The notes under the pieces are model-generated. The model saw only the letters and a program-made list of their open reading frames with translations, had not been told where the DNA came from and searched no databases. A stretch of DNA of 28,376 nucleotides from JBJXDT01 sp046153505 (GTDB taxonomy: Bacteria; Pseudomonadota; Gammaproteobacteria; Burkholderiales; Methylophilaceae). Shown here piece after piece: positions 15,397-24,258 of the stretch; the first letter of the stretch is position 1, and the number at the start of each line of letters is the position of its first letter. The position numbers were made by a program, and so were the translations under genes. Location of the stretch: NCBI GenBank assembly GCA_046153505.1, contig JBJXDT010000014.1:1-28376 (forward strand), in the 5' to 3' direction.

Positions 15397-17163
15397 CTAT
15401 TTGTGAAGGGTATATACTAAAAGTGCATCTCCCTGCTTATATCCAAATATAGAACTTCCGCCACTTGCCACCGCGATAAACTGCTCGCCGTCTACAACGT
15501 AAGTGATAGGCGGCGCGTTGACACCATAGTCAGATTTAGTTTGCCATAGCAAGGCACCTGACTGGCTGTCATAAGCATTAAAGTGACCGTTTCCCTCACC
15601 CATAAACAGCAATCCGCCTGCCGTTGCCACCACTCCGCCTATCAAAGGCTGTGCGGTTTTGTTTTGCCATACAATTTTCCCAGAACTCAAATCAATCGCT
15701 GAAAGCAAGCCCCAACGTGCGTCTTGTGTCGGTTCGCTTGCCGCATAGCGAATCGGCTCAGCACCACTTTTACCCGCGCTTTCATGCAAAGTATATTTAA
15801 TGGGCGCATGAATCCCAGACACATAAACGCGCTGATTCGCTTCATCTAAACTAACGGGCGACCAATTTGAGCCACCCAAAATGCCGGGATAAACCACTAC
15901 ACCTTCAAAGCTGGCTTTGCTAAACATATTGAGCTGCGGCACAAAGGCATCGGATTTTTTTAGCAACTTTCCTGTGGCGCGGTCATGTATATAAAACCAG
16001 CCAGTTTTGCTGGCTTGCCCAACGGCCGCAATGGTTTTATCACCCATTTTGTAGTTGAATAATACTGGCGGGCTGGCTAAGTCGTAGCCCCACAAATCAT
16101 GCGGCACTTGTTGATAGTGCCATTTAAGTGCGCCAGTATTGGCGTCTAGCGCTACGAGCGAAACCGTATATAAATTGTCACCTGGTCGAGAAACATCATT
16201 CATCTGCGGCGATGGGTTACCAGTGCCAAAGTAAAGCGTATCTGTGACAGAATCAATGGCTGGCGTGCTCCAAGCGGAGCCCCCACCAAAACGGGCGGCA
16301 TCTGGGTATTTGCTCAAATCGGCTTTTTCTTTTGCAATGTCACGATTAAAACTCGCGCCATCTTCAGTGTTTTCAACAAATTTGCCTTCCCAACCTTGCG
16401 TTGGAATCGTGTCAAATTGCCAAGCGCGCTTGCCGGTATTCACATCAAACGCAGCCAAAAATCCTGGCCGACCATAACGCCCAGTTACACCAATCACCGC
16501 ACCCAAAGGCGCATCTTCGCGTGGATTGTCAATGTGCAAACCATAACCCACACCCGTAATACCTACAATCACTTTGCCTTTATATACAACCGGTGCCATG
16601 GCAATGCCAACACCTGTGCCTCCTGTCACTTTACGCGCCGAATTTGGGTCATCTTTGTTTAGCGCGTCTTGCCCTTCTGTTACAATATCGCTTTCCACCA
16701 AGTCAATATCCCAAAGCTTGGCACCCGTCTTAGCATCTAGTGCAATCAAGCGCGCATCCACCGTGCCTATAAACACTTTACCATCACTCACAGCCACGCC
16801 CCTATTGGCTGGGCCACAACACATTTGCCAGTCTTTTCGACGATCGTGTTTGTAACGCCACAATTCCTTGCCGGTTTTAGCATTAAGCGCCACCACATTA
16901 TTAAACGGTAAAGAAACATACATCACGCCATTTTGCACGATAGGCGTGGCCTGAAAACTCGCCACAATGCCGCTATTAAAATGCCAAGCCTCAGCAAGAT
17001 TTTTCACATTTTGTGTATTAATTTGCGTTGCTGGCGAGAAACGTTGACCACTCAAATCTCTTCCGTAACTTGGCCAATCTTGAGTTTTCGCGCTGTTATC
17101 TGACTTCGTCATTGGTGCACAAGCCGCCAAACACACGCACAAATATATCCATATTTTTTTCAT
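15397..17163 (-). CDS. PQQ-dependent dehydrogenase-like quinoprotein, predicted lipoprotein
   Basis: About 588 residues. The start ATG at 17163 (MKKIWIYLCVCLAAC) has a GAG-type site upstream and suits an exported protein; GTG codons at 17169 and 17175 are alternatives. The lipobox LAAC puts the lipid-carrying Cys at residue 15. An eight-bladed propeller follows, with repeated ALDAKTG(A/K)xLW tryptophan-docking motifs. Methanol/ethanol-dehydrogenase marks are present: WPSYGRDLSGQRFSP, the vicinal Cys-Cys at about 115-116 (QMCCGPANRG), and GTGNPSP with the metal-ligand Asn. The position where these enzymes carry W-D-x-D reads WGYD. No haem CxxCH is seen. Substrate unknown. Divergent from mnmD, with a palindrome in the shared spacer. 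Confidence 0.88.
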   Translation of the reverse strand: MKKIWIYLCVCLAACAPMTKSDNSAKTQDWPSYGRDLSGQRFSPATQINTQNVKNLAEAWHFNSGIVASFQATPIVQNGVMYVSLPFNNVVALNAKTGKELWRYKHDRRKDWQMCCGPANRGVAVSDGKVFIGTVDARLIALDAKTGAKLWDIDLVESDIVTEGQDALNKDDPNSARKVTGGTGVGIAMAPVVYKGKVIVGITGVGYGLHIDNPREDAPLGAVIGVTGRYGRPGFLAAFDVNTGKRAWQFDTIPTQGWEGKFVENTEDGASFNRDIAKEKADLSKYPDAARFGGGSAWSTPAIDSVTDTLYFGTGNPSPQMNDVSRPGDNLYTVSLVALDANTGALKWHYQQVPHDLWGYDLASPPVLFNYKMGDKTIAAVGQASKTGWFYIHDRATGKLLKKSDAFVPQLNMFSKASFEGVVVYPGILGGSNWSPVSLDEANQRVYVSGIHAPIKYTLHESAGKSGAEPIRYAASEPTQDARWGLLSAIDLSSGKIVWQNKTAQPLIGGVVATAGGLLFMGEGNGHFNAYDSQSGALLWQTKSDYGVNAPPITYVVDGEQFIAVASGGSSIFGYKQGDALLVYTLHK

Positions 17164-17191
17164 TTTCACGCTCACAAAATTATTTATACTT

Positions 17192-17211
17192 ACTATACAA
17201 CTTTGTATAGT
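17192..17211. promoter_or_regulatory. Perfect inverted repeat, candidate operator
   Basis: ACTATACAA-CT-TTGTATAGT is a 9+9 bp perfect inverted repeat with a 2-bp centre, in the spacer between the divergent quinoprotein and mnmD genes. Its size and symmetry resemble a dimeric repressor site (TetR, MarR or GntR type). It overlaps TATA-like hexamers for both directions, so a bound protein could block either promoter. No regulator gene is adjacent. Confidence 0.5.
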
Positions 17212-17264
17212 GTAAAAAAAGCTAAAATTGCATTTTAATGGATTTCCTTAGTCAAGCCTAAAGC

Positions 17265-17960
17265 ATGCAATTCGAACCTATAAATTGGATTAATAATAAT
17301 CCATATTCTATTGTATTTGATGATATTTATTTTTCATCAGATGATGGTTTTGCAGAAACAGAATATGTTTTTATCGCACAGAACAGGCTAAAAGAACGTT
17401 TTGCTTCACTCAAAAATGAGCAATTTACCATCATCGAAACAGGTTTTGGCACTGGCTTAAACTTTTATTCTACCGCAGTGCATTTTCTCGCGCTGGCGCC
17501 AACAGATGCGACTTTGCACTACATTAGCATCGAAAAATTTCCACTCTCACCAAGCGATATGCAAAAGGTAGCAAGCTTTTGGCCGCAATTTGCGCCAATT
17601 ACTAGCGAGTATTTGCCAAAATATGCAGAATTGAAATCTGGATTAAATTCAATCAACATCGCTGGTAGCCGCATATCTATTGGCTTGCAGGTCGATGACA
17701 TTTTAAGCAGCTTGGCGCAAATCACGCAAAAAGCAGACGCTTGGTTCTTAGATGGCTTTGCGCCAGCAAAAAATGCTGAAATGTGGTCTGCTGAAGTACT
17801 TAAACAAGTCTCGCGTCTTTCAAAATCTGGCACCACATTTGCCACCTTCACCAGTGCTGGTAAGGTGCGCAGAGATTTACAGGTGGCTGGATTTGATGTG
17901 CAAAAACTTGCTGGCTTTGGCAAAAAACGTGAAATGCTTGCTGGCGTTTTCAAATCATGA
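17265..17960 (+). CDS. mnmD: tRNA (mnm5s2U34) methyltransferase, stand-alone MnmD
   Basis: 231 residues. Corresponds to the N-terminal methyltransferase half of E. coli MnmC, which methylates nm5s2U to mnm5s2U at the wobble position of Lys, Glu and Gln tRNAs. The AdoMet-binding motif is ETGFGTGLNF at 58-67, and the catalytic/substrate segment is DAWFLDGFAPAKNAEMW near 156-172. It ends where the fused enzyme would continue into the oxidase. Its stop overlaps the next start by 4 bases (ATGA), so the two halves are translationally coupled. No strong Shine-Dalgarno is seen before its ATG. Confidence 0.93.
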   Translation: MQFEPINWINNNPYSIVFDDIYFSSDDGFAETEYVFIAQNRLKERFASLKNEQFTIIETGFGTGLNFYSTAVHFLALAPTDATLHYISIEKFPLSPSDMQKVASFWPQFAPITSEYLPKYAELKSGLNSINIAGSRISIGLQVDDILSSLAQITQKADAWFLDGFAPAKNAEMWSAEVLKQVSRLSKSGTTFATFTSAGKVRRDLQVAGFDVQKLAGFGKKREMLAGVFKS

Positions 17961-19141
17961 AAACCGCCATCGTGATTGGCGGCGGCATCGCAGGCTGCAG
18001 CACAGCTTACGCGCTTTCAAGACGCAACATTCTAGTCACACTCATAGAACGTCATGCGAGCCTCGCGCAAGAGGCAAGCGGCAATCCGATTGCCGTGCTT
18101 TACCCCAAGCTTACCAGCGCACCGAGCTTAAATAACGACCTCACCTTGGCGGGGTTTCAATTTAGCTTAAATTTGCTTAAGCATTTACCGCATGACCCAA
18201 AGCTTTTTAAGGTTTGCGGATTGATTCAACTCGCGTTTAACGCGCGCGAGAAAATTCGTCAAACTGCACTTTTGCAACAAAAAAACGCACTGAAAATAGA
18301 AACGATCACTGCTCTGCAAGCCAATATCCATGCGGGGCTTTGTCTAGGTGATTTTGATGGGATTTACTTACCACAGGCCGCTTGGGTGAGTCCTACTTTG
18401 TGGTGCGCTGCGCTCACACAAAACGTTGAAAAAGTGTTCTTAGGCAAAGCTTTGCAGCTAAAACAAACCACCTTAGGTTGGCAAGTGCAACTTGCACAAA
18501 ATCAATCATTAAAAGCCGATATTGTGGTGATTTGTAACGCCAATCAGATCAAGCAATTTTCGCAATGCAGTAGCGCCAAAATTACGCCCGTGCGCGGCCA
18601 AATTAACTTTTTTGAAAGCAATGAAATCAGCCAAAATCTGAAAACGATTATTTGCACCGATCACTTCATTGCACCTGCCTTTGCTGGCTTGCACACGATT
18701 GGCACCAGCTACGCGCCAAATGATATGAACCCGAACTTGAGCGAAAATAACACGCATGAAAACCTTCAAGCTATGCGCAAAATATCTGCCGAGTTATTTC
18801 AACAAGCGAAAAATGTGACTGGACGTGTGGCATGGCGCAGCCAAACTCAAGATTACCTGCCGCTTGCAGGCCAATTGTTGGATGAAACCGCTCTACGCGC
18901 CAACCCACCTCGCTACAACGCCAAACCTGCCGATTTGCCTTGGTTGTGCGGGCTATATGTGAACGCTGGGCACGGCTCAAAAGGCATGGTTACCGCGCCC
19001 ATATGCGGTGAGCTGATTGCCCGCTTAGCCAGTAAAGACGAGCTTTGTGTGAATGCAAAGCTTGCCGCAAAACTCAACCCCAGCCGCTTTTTGCTGCGCG
19101 AATTAGGGCTAAAGCAACTTTCGCAAACGCTTTACGGATAA
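17957..19141 (+). CDS. mnmC: FAD-dependent cmnm5s2U34 oxidoreductase (MnmC oxidase domain)
   Basis: 394 residues. Corresponds to the C-terminal half of E. coli MnmC, which oxidatively removes the carboxymethyl group from cmnm5s2U34 to give nm5s2U, the substrate of MnmD. The FAD-binding motif is VIGGGIAGCSTAYALSRR at 6-23. LIERHASLAQEASGNPIAVLYPKL and the C-terminal GLYVNAGHGSKGMVTAP are family signatures. The 4-base overlap with mnmD means the fused enzyme of enterics is encoded here as two coupled proteins. A TPR glycosyltransferase gene follows 9 bases after its stop. Confidence 0.92.
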   Translation: MKTAIVIGGGIAGCSTAYALSRRNILVTLIERHASLAQEASGNPIAVLYPKLTSAPSLNNDLTLAGFQFSLNLLKHLPHDPKLFKVCGLIQLAFNAREKIRQTALLQQKNALKIETITALQANIHAGLCLGDFDGIYLPQAAWVSPTLWCAALTQNVEKVFLGKALQLKQTTLGWQVQLAQNQSLKADIVVICNANQIKQFSQCSSAKITPVRGQINFFESNEISQNLKTIICTDHFIAPAFAGLHTIGTSYAPNDMNPNLSENNTHENLQAMRKISAELFQQAKNVTGRVAWRSQTQDYLPLAGQLLDETALRANPPRYNAKPADLPWLCGLYVNAGHGSKGMVTAPICGELIARLASKDELCVNAKLAAKLNPSRFLLRELGLKQLSQTLYG

Positions 19142-19150
19142 AATCACGGC

Positions 19151-21022
19151 ATGCAAAACGTCAATCAACTACTCGAAAGCGCGCGGCAAGCAAAGTTGCA
19201 AGGCGATAGTCATGTGGCGCTAGAGCACTATACGCAAGCGCTTTTGCAGCACCCAAATGAGTTAAATCTACAAATTGTCTGTGGCAATTTGTGTGTGGAA
19301 CTCGGCCATTTTGAAGAGGCGGCTGGGCATTTTCGGCGCATTTTGGCTTATAACAAAAACCCTGATGCGCGCAATGCTCTGTGCTACGCGCTGCAAGCAC
19401 TAGGCAACGAGTCGCACTCTCAAGGCAATTTTGCGCTAGCCGCAGCCAGTTTTGAGGAAGTGTTGCAACACCAACCAAACAACGCGATTTTTTGGTATAA
19501 CTTGGGCAATGCACAGCGCGAATTGGGTCAAACGCAGCAAGCCTTGACGAGCTTTAAACAGGCAATAAAACTTGAGCCAAGCGATGCGGATTTTTACAAC
19601 AATTTAGGCAATATTCAACGCGAGCTTGGCGCACTGGATTTGGCGATTGAAGCTTACGAAAAAGCGCTAAAACTCAAGCCAGATTTGCATCACGCGCTGG
19701 TGCATTTGGTGCACCAAAAGCAGCATATTTTTGATTGGCAAGGCTTGGATGCGCAAATTGAGACAATTCGCGACTGGGTGAATAACGTGCCGCAAGCGCA
19801 AATTTCGCCATTTGCTTTTTTGAGTATGCCCAATACCAACGCGATTGAGCAACGTGTTTGTGCGAGCCAATATGTGGCGCAAACGTATGCACACTTTGTT
19901 GCGATGCGCGAAAAACTTGGCTTTAAGTTCGCAAAAAATAAGAAAATTCGCTTGGGTTATTTATCTGCGGATTTTCGGCTGCATCCGCTGGCATTTTTAA
20001 TCACCGAACTCATCGAAAAGCATGATAAAACACAATTTGAAACCTTTGCTTACTCTTACGGCGTAAATGACAAAACACCCGCCAGGAAGCGCTTAGAAGG
20101 CGCTTTTGAGCATTTTGACGACATTCGCCATTTAAGTGAAATTGATGCCGCCAAAAAAATCAATGCAGACCAAATTGATATTTTGATTGATTTAACTGGC
20201 TTTACGCAAAACAGCCGAACAGGCATTGTGGCGCTGAAGCCTGCACCAGTCAGCATTAATTGGCTTGGTTACCCGGGAACTATGGGGAAATTTAAGGAAG
20301 AGCCGCTATTTGATTGGCTTCTAGTGGATAAAGTAATCGCGCCCAACCAAGCAGACTTTAGTGAGCAATTGCTTTATTTGCCATGTTATCAACCGAACAA
20401 TCACCGCAAGGTTGGTAAAGCAACGCAAAAAGAAGAACACCATTTGGCTGGCAATTTTGTATTTTGCAGCTTTAATCAAACATTCAAAATTACACCAAAA
20501 ATCTTTGCAGTGTGGATGCGACTATTAGCGCAAATACCCAATAGTGTGCTTTGGTTGCTAGCGTGCAATCCTTGGGCTAAAGAAAATTTGCATCACGAGG
20601 CTATCAACGCAGGCATCGACCATAATCGTCTTGTTTTCGCGCCTCGTGTGAGTATTGAAGCGCATTTGGAGCGCCAACGCCACGCCGATTTATTTTTAGA
20701 TACTTACCCCTACAACGCCCACACGACAGCCAGCGATGCACTTTTTATGGACTTGCCAATCATTACTTACTTGGGCGAAACTTTCCCTGCGCGTGTAGCA
20801 GCAAGTCTATTGCAACGTGTTAATTTGCCAGAACTTGTGGCGCACTCCATGCAAGAGTATGAGCAAAAAGCCTTGGAATTGGCACGAAATCCCGAAAAAC
20901 TTGCTCAACTCAAGAAAAAGTTGGATAAAACTCGACTATTCGACGCCCAACTGTTTGCACGTGACTTAGAAAAGCAATTCATTAGTGTTTGGGATATGTA
21001 TAATAAACAAAAGACTATGTAA
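19151..21022 (+). CDS. TPR protein with O-GlcNAc-transferase (SPINDLY-like, GT41) domain
   Basis: 623 residues. About 1-185 are tandem tetratricopeptide repeats (for example NAIFWYNLGNAQRELGQTQQALTSFKQAI). The rest is a GT41 catalytic region: LGYLSADFRLHPLAFLITEL (with the conserved His), DILIDLTGFTQNSRTG, SINWLGYPGTMG, CSFNQTFKITP with the nucleotide-sugar-phosphate-binding Lys, FLDTYPYNAHTTASDAL, and GETFPARVAASLL. Such enzymes transfer a sugar to Ser/Thr of cytoplasmic proteins; bacterial targets are mostly unknown, though some modify surface appendages. It follows mnmC by 9 bases and precedes pilU by 50. A short insertion (KFKEEP) follows GTMG. Donor sugar and target are not deducible. 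Confidence 0.9.
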   Translation: MQNVNQLLESARQAKLQGDSHVALEHYTQALLQHPNELNLQIVCGNLCVELGHFEEAAGHFRRILAYNKNPDARNALCYALQALGNESHSQGNFALAAASFEEVLQHQPNNAIFWYNLGNAQRELGQTQQALTSFKQAIKLEPSDADFYNNLGNIQRELGALDLAIEAYEKALKLKPDLHHALVHLVHQKQHIFDWQGLDAQIETIRDWVNNVPQAQISPFAFLSMPNTNAIEQRVCASQYVAQTYAHFVAMREKLGFKFAKNKKIRLGYLSADFRLHPLAFLITELIEKHDKTQFETFAYSYGVNDKTPARKRLEGAFEHFDDIRHLSEIDAAKKINADQIDILIDLTGFTQNSRTGIVALKPAPVSINWLGYPGTMGKFKEEPLFDWLLVDKVIAPNQADFSEQLLYLPCYQPNNHRKVGKATQKEEHHLAGNFVFCSFNQTFKITPKIFAVWMRLLAQIPNSVLWLLACNPWAKENLHHEAINAGIDHNRLVFAPRVSIEAHLERQRHADLFLDTYPYNAHTTASDALFMDLPIITYLGETFPARVAASLLQRVNLPELVAHSMQEYEQKALELARNPEKLAQLKKKLDKTRLFDAQLFARDLEKQFISVWDMYNKQKTM

Positions 21023-21072
21023 TAAACCTAAAGTTTGTGATAAAGTAAAAAAAGATACTAAGAGGAATTACT

Positions 21073-22173
21073 ATGGCTGTTATAGACATCACCCCCGTGC
21101 TAAAATTTATGACGGAACAAGGCGGCTCCGACCTGTTCTTTAGTACCGCCGCACCTATTCATATTAGTATTGAGGGAGAAACCGCGCCGATTAATAACCA
21201 AATAATGGCGCCTGGTATGATTAGAGAACTAGCATACTCCTTGATGAGTAAGGAGCAAATACACGAGTTTGAAACAACGCTAGAGTGTAATTTTGCCATT
21301 AGCAGAAAAGACGTCGGACGCTTTCGTGTCAATGTATTTCGCCAGCGTGGCGAAGTTGGCATGGTCATTCGTCATATTAAAACTGAAATTCCTAACTTTG
21401 AAACACTGGGTTTGCCCTTAATTTTACGCGATCTGATTATGCGCAAACGTGGTCTGGTGCTCGTTGTGGGCGCGACAGGCTCTGGCAAATCTACCACGCT
21501 AGCTTCTATGATAGATTACCGAAATGAAAATCATACGGGTCATATTGTCACCATCGAAGATCCGATTGAGTTTGTGTACTCACATAAAAAATCCTTGGTA
21601 GATCAACGCGAAGTTGGCATTGACACGCACTCATTTGACAACGCCTTAAAAAACGCCATGCGCCAAGCGCCAAATGTAATTTTAATTGGTGAGATACGTG
21701 ATATGGAGGGCATGAAACAAGCACTTGCATACGCAGAAACAGGGCATCTGTGCTTAGCAACCTTGCACGCTAACAATGCTAACCAAGCGCTGGAACGTAT
21801 CATGTCATTTTTTCCACCTGAAGCTAAACATGGTTTGCTACTTGGCGTTTCAATTAACTTAGTCGGTATTATTTCGCAACGCTTGATTCCTGGCAAAGTG
21901 TTAAAACGTGTAGCCGCCGTAGAAGTCATGATCAATACGCCCTATGTTGCTGAGCTGATTCAGAAACAAAAACTTGGTGAGATGAAAGATATCATGGCTG
22001 ACAGCAATGACGTGGGAATGAACACCTTTGATCAATCACTGTTTCGCCTATTTGCAAACGGCAAAATCACTGAGGAAGATGCGCTTGCTAACGCGGACTC
22101 ACGCAATGACTTATCACTCAAAATGCGCTTTGCTGCCGAAGGCGCGCGCGGCGGTTTCGAGCAACCTAGTTAA
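21073..22173 (+). CDS. pilU: Type IV pilus retraction ATPase, PilT-like PilU
   Basis: 366 residues. A hexameric ATPase at the pilus base that assists PilT in retraction, hence twitching motility and DNA uptake. Walker A GATGSGKST at 133-141, the Asp box (IVTIEDPIEF), Walker B (VILIGEIRD) and His box (LATLHANNANQALERI) are all intact. PilU rather than PilT is favoured by FRVNVFRQRGEVGMVIRHIK and the C-terminal TFDQSLFRLFANGKITEEDALANADSRNDL, plus a tail beyond PilT length. AGAGGA lies 6 bases before ATG. pilT is not next to it in this window. The last 8 bases overlap the end of the convergent transporter gene. Confidence 0.92.
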   Translation: MAVIDITPVLKFMTEQGGSDLFFSTAAPIHISIEGETAPINNQIMAPGMIRELAYSLMSKEQIHEFETTLECNFAISRKDVGRFRVNVFRQRGEVGMVIRHIKTEIPNFETLGLPLILRDLIMRKRGLVLVVGATGSGKSTTLASMIDYRNENHTGHIVTIEDPIEFVYSHKKSLVDQREVGIDTHSFDNALKNAMRQAPNVILIGEIRDMEGMKQALAYAETGHLCLATLHANNANQALERIMSFFPPEAKHGLLLGVSINLVGIISQRLIPGKVLKRVAAVEVMINTPYVAELIQKQKLGEMKDIMADSNDVGMNTFDQSLFRLFANGKITEEDALANADSRNDLSLKMRFAAEGARGGFEQPS

Positions 22174-23071
22174 CATTTTCATTTGTGGCAGCTGTAAACG
22201 CGGCAGCCACAATTAGCAAGCCGCCTACCAACTCATGCACTGTCATCACTTCTCCAGCTAAAAAATACGACGCCAGCGCAGCAATGATGAGTTCAAATAA
22301 AAAAATAACAGAAGCGCGATTTGCTTCAATTTGCGTCACGCCGTATTGCACAAGCATTGTGCCAAAGAAAAGCACAAGCGCAATTATTGTCATGATAAGC
22401 CAATGGTTTAAAGTAAAAAAACTCGGGCTAGGAAAAGGCAAATTTACAAATGGTATGCAAATAACAGCCATCACGACAACCCCAATCCAAACAGCAAACG
22501 ATTTTGCAATAATGCTTAAATGACTAGACTTTCTAGATATTACATTGCTAATGGCAAAACCTATACCAGATGAAAGTGCGAGCCAATCTGAAATGCTGCG
22601 AGGAATTGGTAGCCAGCCAGATTGGCCTGTAGAGTCGTATAGCATTATGCTAGCGCCTAGTAAAGCGACTACAATTGTGAAAACGCCTTTTGTGTTAGTG
22701 CGTTCTTTAAGCCAAAAATGTGCCAAAATTAAGGTCCAAAGCGGTGATAAGTAAAACAACAGTATCACCCGCATCACATGGTTATCTAATACCGCTAAAA
22801 CATAGGCTAAATTGGTCCACCCTGCTACCAAACTCAACCAAACAATACTTTTTGGTAGTGTAAACATACCACGCCAATGCTTGGCATATACAGCTAAAGC
22901 TATTGTAAATGCGATCAGGTAAGTATAGAAACTGGAAGCAACGCCAGACACTCCCGCTTCTCCCATTAGACGGTACGGATACCACACCACACCCCAAAAA
23001 CAGGCACCAAAAAGCAGGCCAAATACCGCAAAAGTGTTTTTATTATTGCCGTTGCTCACTATAATGTTCAC
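22166..23071 (-). CDS. EamA/DMT-family transporter
   Basis: 301 residues with about ten membrane helices arranged as two EamA repeats of five (starting near 15 and 160), the drug/metabolite transporter fold. The N-terminal segment LLFGACFWGVVWYPYRLMGEAGVSG is typical. Substrate cannot be deduced; relatives export amino acids or other metabolites. The start is GTG at 23071, with AGGA 7 bases upstream on the minus strand; that site lies inside dapC. The start codon is only 2 bp from the dapC ATG, so its promoter must also lie within dapC. Its 3' end overlaps pilU by 8 bases. Confidence 0.88.
   Translation of the reverse strand: MNIIVSNGNNKNTFAVFGLLFGACFWGVVWYPYRLMGEAGVSGVASSFYTYLIAFTIALAVYAKHWRGMFTLPKSIVWLSLVAGWTNLAYVLAVLDNHVMRVILLFYLSPLWTLILAHFWLKERTNTKGVFTIVVALLGASIMLYDSTGQSGWLPIPRSISDWLALSSGIGFAISNVISRKSSHLSIIAKSFAVWIGVVVMAVICIPFVNLPFPSPSFFTLNHWLIMTIIALVLFFGTMLVQYGVTQIEANRASVIFLFELIIAALASYFLAGEVMTVHELVGGLLIVAAAFTAATNENVN
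23060..23065 (+). promoter_or_regulatory. Candidate -10 box of dapC, implying a leaderless mRNA
   Basis: A perfect TATAAT lies at 23060-23065 and the dapC ATG starts at 23074, so a normal sigma-70 start would fall at about 23072. No Shine-Dalgarno lies before the ATG. The -35 region (TTTTTA, 23037-23042) is weak. The hexamer is inside the first codons of the divergent transporter gene. Confidence 0.4.
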
Positions 23072-23073
23072 TT

Positions 23074-24249
23074 ATGAATCCTAATTTAAATTTGTTACAG
23101 CCCTACCCGTTTCAACGCTTACGCGATTTATTCAAAGACACGAAACCTAACTCGGTATTTTCGCCGATTAACCTTTCAATTGGTGAGCCTAAACACGCCA
23201 CACCAGAGCTTATAAAAGACGCATTGGTGAATAACTTGGCTGGCTTAGCTAACTATCCCACGACCATTGGCAGTTTAGAGCTTCGCGAAGCAATTTCAGC
23301 ATGGATTTCGCGCCGATATGACATTCCCACGGTAAATCCAGAAACCGCAATTTTACCTATTAACGGTAGTCGCGAGGCGCTTTTTGCGTTTGCTCAAGTA
23401 GTGATTGATAGCACTAAATCAAAACCCATCGTGATTTCACCCAACCCGTTTTATCAAATTTACGAAGGTGCTACGTTTTTAGCAGGGGCAACGCCCTATT
23501 TTTTGAATACATTGCCTGAAAATCAACACGCGATGGATTTTGAAAACGTACCTACTGAAATATTAAACCACACACAACTCGTGTATGTGTGTAGCCCAGG
23601 TAACCCTTCTGGTAAGGTGATGAGCCTAGCGCAATGGAAAAGATTGTTTGAATTATCTGATCAGTATAATTTTGTGATTGCATCAGACGAATGTTATTCC
23701 GAAATCTACTTTGATACGCCACCATTAGGTGCTCTGCAAGCCGCATCTCTATTGGGTCGCGGCCACGCCAATTTGGTTGCATTTTCTTCACTCTCTAAAC
23801 GTTCTAACGTGCCTGGCATGCGCTCTGGTTTTGTAGCTGGCGATGAAAAAATCATCGAAAAATTCACGCTTTATCGCACTTATCACGGGTGCGCAATGAG
23901 CCCAACCGTGCAAGCAGCGAGTTTAACAGCGTGGAATAGTGAAGCGCATGTGATAGAGAACCGCAAACTCTATGCAGAAAAATTTAACATCGTCACCCCC
24001 TTGCTTCAAGGTAAGCTCGAGGTTGAAATGCCAGACGCCGCCTTCTATTTGTGGGCGAAAACCCCCATCTCTGACACTGAGTTTACGCTAAAACTGTATC
24101 GTGACTTTAATGTGACGGTTTTGCCTGGCAGCTACCTAGCGCGCGAGGCGCATGGCATTAACCCCGGCAAAAATTTTGTGCGATTAGCACTTGTAGCAAG
24201 TCTTGAAGAGTGCGTAGAAGCTGCAAATAGAATTAATTTATTACTTTAA
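23074..24249 (+). CDS. dapC: Succinyldiaminopimelate aminotransferase
   Basis: 391 residues. A PLP enzyme of the succinylase branch of lysine/meso-diaminopimelate synthesis; it aminates N-succinyl-2-amino-6-ketopimelate. The N-terminus MNPNLNLLQPYPFQRLRDLF is the recognisable DapC opening and fixes the start. SIGEPKHATPELI, VCSPGNPSGKVM, ASDECYSEIYFD and the Schiff-base lysine in FSSLSKRSNVPGMRSGFVAGD are all intact. Related to DapL and aspartate aminotransferases; the opening motif and length favour DapC. Divergent from the EamA gene with start codons 2 bp apart. It converges with the DUF2157-like gene across a 9-base gap. Confidence 0.93.
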   Translation: MNPNLNLLQPYPFQRLRDLFKDTKPNSVFSPINLSIGEPKHATPELIKDALVNNLAGLANYPTTIGSLELREAISAWISRRYDIPTVNPETAILPINGSREALFAFAQVVIDSTKSKPIVISPNPFYQIYEGATFLAGATPYFLNTLPENQHAMDFENVPTEILNHTQLVYVCSPGNPSGKVMSLAQWKRLFELSDQYNFVIASDECYSEIYFDTPPLGALQAASLLGRGHANLVAFSSLSKRSNVPGMRSGFVAGDEKIIEKFTLYRTYHGCAMSPTVQAASLTAWNSEAHVIENRKLYAEKFNIVTPLLQGKLEVEMPDAAFYLWAKTPISDTEFTLKLYRDFNVTVLPGSYLAREAHGINPGKNFVRLALVASLEECVEAANRINLLL

Positions 24250-24258
24250 TTATATAAT

